A DNA stretch of 64,000 nucleotides from Pimelobacter simplex. Lineage in GTDB: Bacteria > Actinomycetota > Actinomycetes > Propionibacteriales > Nocardioidaceae. The stretch spans positions 1,860,001-1,924,000 of the forward strand of contig NZ_CP096276.1 in assembly GCF_024662235.1 (NCBI RefSeq), written 5' to 3'. Each line of letters begins with the position of its first letter. Within the stretch, counting starts at the first letter, position 1. Positions 61,880-64,000 of the stretch are shown one piece after another. The position numbers and the translations under genes are program-made. Below the pieces are notes generated by a model that saw nothing but the letters and a program-made list of their open reading frames with translations, was not told the origin of the DNA and did not search any database.

Positions 61880-63648
61880 CAGGAAGTCTCCGTCTCCATC
61901 TCGATCTCCTCGATCTCCTCGGCGATCCGGGAGACCGGTACGACGTCCGCCGCGCCCTTGCGCGCCGCGTCGGCCGTGTGGTCGTCGGGCTGGCGCTGCG
62001 ACTCGCGCTCGGCCTCGACCCGCTTGAGGTAGTGCTCGACCTCGCGCTCGCGCTGGTCGGCGTCCCAGCGCAGGTGCCCGCGGACGAGCTCGGCGACGTG
62101 GGGCGCGGCGGCGACCCCGCGGTCGAAGGTCTCGAACGAGATCCGCATCCGTCGGGTCAGGATGTCGTCGAGGTGCCGCGCCCCCTCGTGGGTGACGGCG
62201 TAGACGGCCTCCACCTTGAGGTAGTCCTCGGCCCCCGGCAGCGGCTCGCCCAGCTCGGGCTCGGCGGCGACCAGGTCGAGGACCTCGAGCACCAGCGAGC
62301 CGTAGCGCTCCAGGAGGTGCTCGACGCGGTTGATCGCGAGCCCGGACTGGGTGGCGAGCGCGCGCCGCTGGTTCCAGAGCGCCTGGTAGCCGTCGGCGCC
62401 CACGAGAGGCACGCTCTCGGTCACGCACGCGCCGGCGGTGCGGCCCTGGACCGAGGCGAGCCCGTGCACGGCCTCGTCGACGGCGTCGGCCGCCATCACC
62501 CGGTAGGTCGTGTACTTGCCGCCCGCGACGACCACCAGTCCCGGGACGCTGTGGGCCACGGCGTGCTCGCGGGAGAGCTGGGAGGTCGCGTCGGACTCGC
62601 CGGCCAGCAGCGGGCGCAGGCCGGCGTAGACGCCCTCGACGTCGTCGCGGGTGAGCGGCACCTCCAGCACCCGGTTGACGTGCTCGAGCAGGTAGTCGAT
62701 GTCGCTGCTGCTCGCCGCCGGGTGGTCCTTGGAGAGCGACCAGTCGGTGTCGGTGGTGCCGATGATCCAGTGCCGCTTCCACGGGATCACGAAGAGCACG
62801 GACTTCTCGGTGCGCAGGATCAGCCCGGTCTCGCCGCGGATCCGGTCGCGCGGGACGACGAGGTGGATGCCCTTGCTCGCGCGCACCTTGAACTGACCGC
62901 GCTCGCGCGCCATCGACTGGGTCTCGTCGGTCCACACGCCGGTGGCGTTGATGACCTGGGAGGCGCGGATGTCGAAGCGGTGGCCGGTCTCGAGGTCGAT
63001 CACCTCGGCGCCGACGACGCGCTCGCTCTCCTTGATCAGGCCGACCACACGGGTGCGCGAGGCGACCGCCGCGCCGTACGTCGCCGCGGTGCGCGCCAGG
63101 AACATCGTGTGCCGGGCGTCGTCGACCTGGGCGTCGTAGTAGCGGATCGCCCCGACGAGGGCGTCCTTGCGCAGCGACGGGAACGCCTTGCGGGCGCCGT
63201 GGCGGGTGAGGTGCTTGTGCAGCGGCAGGCTGCTGCCGTAGCCGCTCGCCTTGGACATGGCGTCGTACATCGCGACGCCGGTGCCGGCGTACCAGCGCTC
63301 CCAGCCGCGCCCGTTGAGCGGGTAGAGGAAGGGCACCGCCCGGACCAGGTGCGGGGCGAGCCGCTCCATCAGGAGACCGCGCTCCTTGAGCGCCTCGGCG
63401 ACGAGGCGGAAGTCCATCATCTCCAGGTAGCGCAGGCCGCCGTGGATGAGCTTGGAGCTGCGGCTCGACGTACCGGAGGCGAAGTCGCGGGCCTCGACGA
63501 GACCCACCGACAGGCCGCGGGTGGCGGCGTCGAGCGCGGCGCCGGAGCCGACCACGCCGCCGCCGATGACGAGGACGTCGAGGGGCTGCTCGGCCAGGCG
63601 CTTGAGCGCGGCGCTGCGGGCTCGGGGGGACAGGGCGGCGGGACTCAT
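61879..63648 (-). CDS. glpD: Aerobic glycerol-3-phosphate dehydrogenase
   Basis: A 589-residue FAD-dependent enzyme that oxidises glycerol 3-phosphate to dihydroxyacetone phosphate, feeding electrons to quinones at the membrane. FAD motif [19 protein letters not shown]; family signature [19 protein letters not shown]; the C-terminal DAO_C domain ends in a charged tail with [12 protein letters not shown] 63648 overlaps the glycerol kinase stop (ATGA). Confidence 0.95.
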   Translation of the reverse strand: MSPAALSPRARSAALKRLAEQPLDVLVIGGGVVGSGAALDAATRGLSVGLVEARDFASGTSSRSSKLIHGGLRYLEMMDFRLVAEALKERGLLMERLAPHLVRAVPFLYPLNGRGWERWYAGTGVAMYDAMSKASGYGSSLPLHKHLTRHGARKAFPSLRKDALVGAIRYYDAQVDDARHTMFLARTAATYGAAVASRTRVVGLIKESERVVGAEVIDLETGHRFDIRASQVINATGVWTDETQSMARERGQFKVRASKGIHLVVPRDRIRGETGLILRTEKSVLFVIPWKRHWIIGTTDTDWSLSKDHPAASSSDIDYLLEHVNRVLEVPLTRDDVEGVYAGLRPLLAGESDATSQLSREHAVAHSVPGLVVVAGGKYTTYRVMAADAVDEAVHGLASVQGRTAGACVTESVPLVGADGYQALWNQRRALATQSGLAINRVEHLLERYGSLVLEVLDLVAAEPELGEPLPGAEDYLKVEAVYAVTHEGARHLDDILTRRMRISFETFDRGVAAAPHVAELVRGHLRWDADQREREVEHYLKRVEAERESQRQPDDHTADAARKGAADVVPVSRIAEEIEEIEMETETS

Positions 63649-64000
63649 CCGGGCACCTCCACCCAGTCGAGCGTACGTTGCACGGCCTTCTTCCACTGCG
63701 CGTACCCGCTCGCGCGGCGGTCGTCGTCCCACTGGGGCTCCCAGCGGGTGTCCTCGCGCCAGTTCTGGCGCAGCTCGTCGGTGTCGCGCCAGTAGCCCAC
63801 CGAGAGCCCGGCCGCGTACGCCGCTCCGAGCGCGGTCGTCTCGGGCACCACCGGCCGGCTCACCGGGACGCCGAGCACGTCGGCCTGGATCTGCATGCAC
63901 AGGCTGTTGAGCGTGACCCCGCCGTCGACCTTGAGCACCTCGACCGCGACCCCGGAGTCGGCGCACATCGCCTCGACGACGTCGCGCGACTGGTAGCAGA
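63645..64000 (-). CDS. glpK: Glycerol kinase, 3' end (partial, runs off the window)
   Basis: The C-terminal 117 or so residues of a FGGY-family kinase, starting beyond the right edge. It shows the GlpK pattern [11 protein letters not shown], then [20 protein letters not shown] and [20 protein letters not shown]. The enzyme phosphorylates glycerol to glycerol 3-phosphate for GlpD. Its stop overlaps the glpD start by 4 nt. Confidence 0.93.
   Translation of the reverse strand, partial: CYQSRDVVEAMCADSGVAVEVLKVDGGVTLNSLCMQIQADVLGVPVSRPVVPETTALGAAYAAGLSVGYWRDTDELRQNWREDTRWEPQWDDDRRASGYAQWKKAVQRTLDWVEVPG

Overview
The window is high-GC actinobacterial chromosome. It has dense, often overlapping genes (ATGA/GTGA/TGATG junctions), many GTG starts, mycothiol-type DinB-fold enzymes, an LLM-class F420-type oxidoreductase, a mycofactocin-coupled short-chain dehydrogenase (SDR) and many leaderless-looking promoters. 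Gene style and content fit a Nocardioides-like soil or environmental organism; the genus is an inference. I saw no tRNA, rRNA, CRISPR array, intact transposase or phage gene. Eight SDRs, five free-standing TetR regulators plus one fused to an enzyme, and two GntR regulators point to a region of small, locally regulated catabolic modules.

Layout: 0-4 kb, MFS transporter, glycerophosphodiester phosphodiesterase and a MurA-like enolpyruvyl transferase fused to an XRE DNA-binding domain. 4-7 kb, zinc alcohol dehydrogenase, DinB-type enzyme, two mini-proteins and an SDR. 7-10.4 kb, TetR / alkyl-DHAP-synthase-like flavoenzyme / unknown protein operon behind a perfect 31-bp operator. 10.4-19 kb, housekeeping and regulatory genes including a DUF3995-like protein with a 12-bp tandem repeat, a BAAT-type hydrolase, TetR+SDR, AraC, glyoxalase, a Na+/H+ antiporter, a HAD phosphatase and an orphan immunity-like protein. 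19-24.3 kb, TetR + esterase divergent from a Tat-exported metallophosphoesterase and two membrane proteins. 24.3-26.5 kb, small genes and a degenerate stretch, compositionally different from the rest.

26.6-35.3 kb is the most interesting part. An 18-bp palindrome precedes, in one direction, an NTF2-domain flavin monooxygenase, a lipoprotein-ATPase-permease ABC transporter of the CUT2 (sugar) class, an acetoacetyl-CoA-synthetase-like ligase fused in frame to a complete TetR regulator, and a mycofactocin-coupled SDR. I read this as a transport-and-degradation module for an alcohol, ketone or related compound that is sensed by its own activating enzyme.

35-46 kb holds an SDR, a GntR-MatC (dicarboxylate carrier) pair, a broken 2'-5' RNA ligase gene, an S37 peptidase, and a CaiB CoA-transferase / fused carboxyltransferase / HD hydrolase / SDR operon divergent from a FadR-type regulator and a TSUP transporter. 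46-52 kb holds small enzymes and a TetR / acyl-CoA ligase / NTF2 / SDR module with a lost stop codon. 52-61 kb has a cyclophilin lipoprotein, secreted protein, aminopeptidase N, FdhD, RmuC, MoaA and SURF1. 61-64 kb is an SDR-GlpD-GlpK operon, GlpK running off the window.

Two window-wide patterns stand out: at least 20 genes have a TAnnnT hexamer 6-7 nt before the start codon (leaderless transcription), and two enzymes (MurA-like, acetoacetyl-CoA-synthetase-like) carry fused DNA-binding domains.
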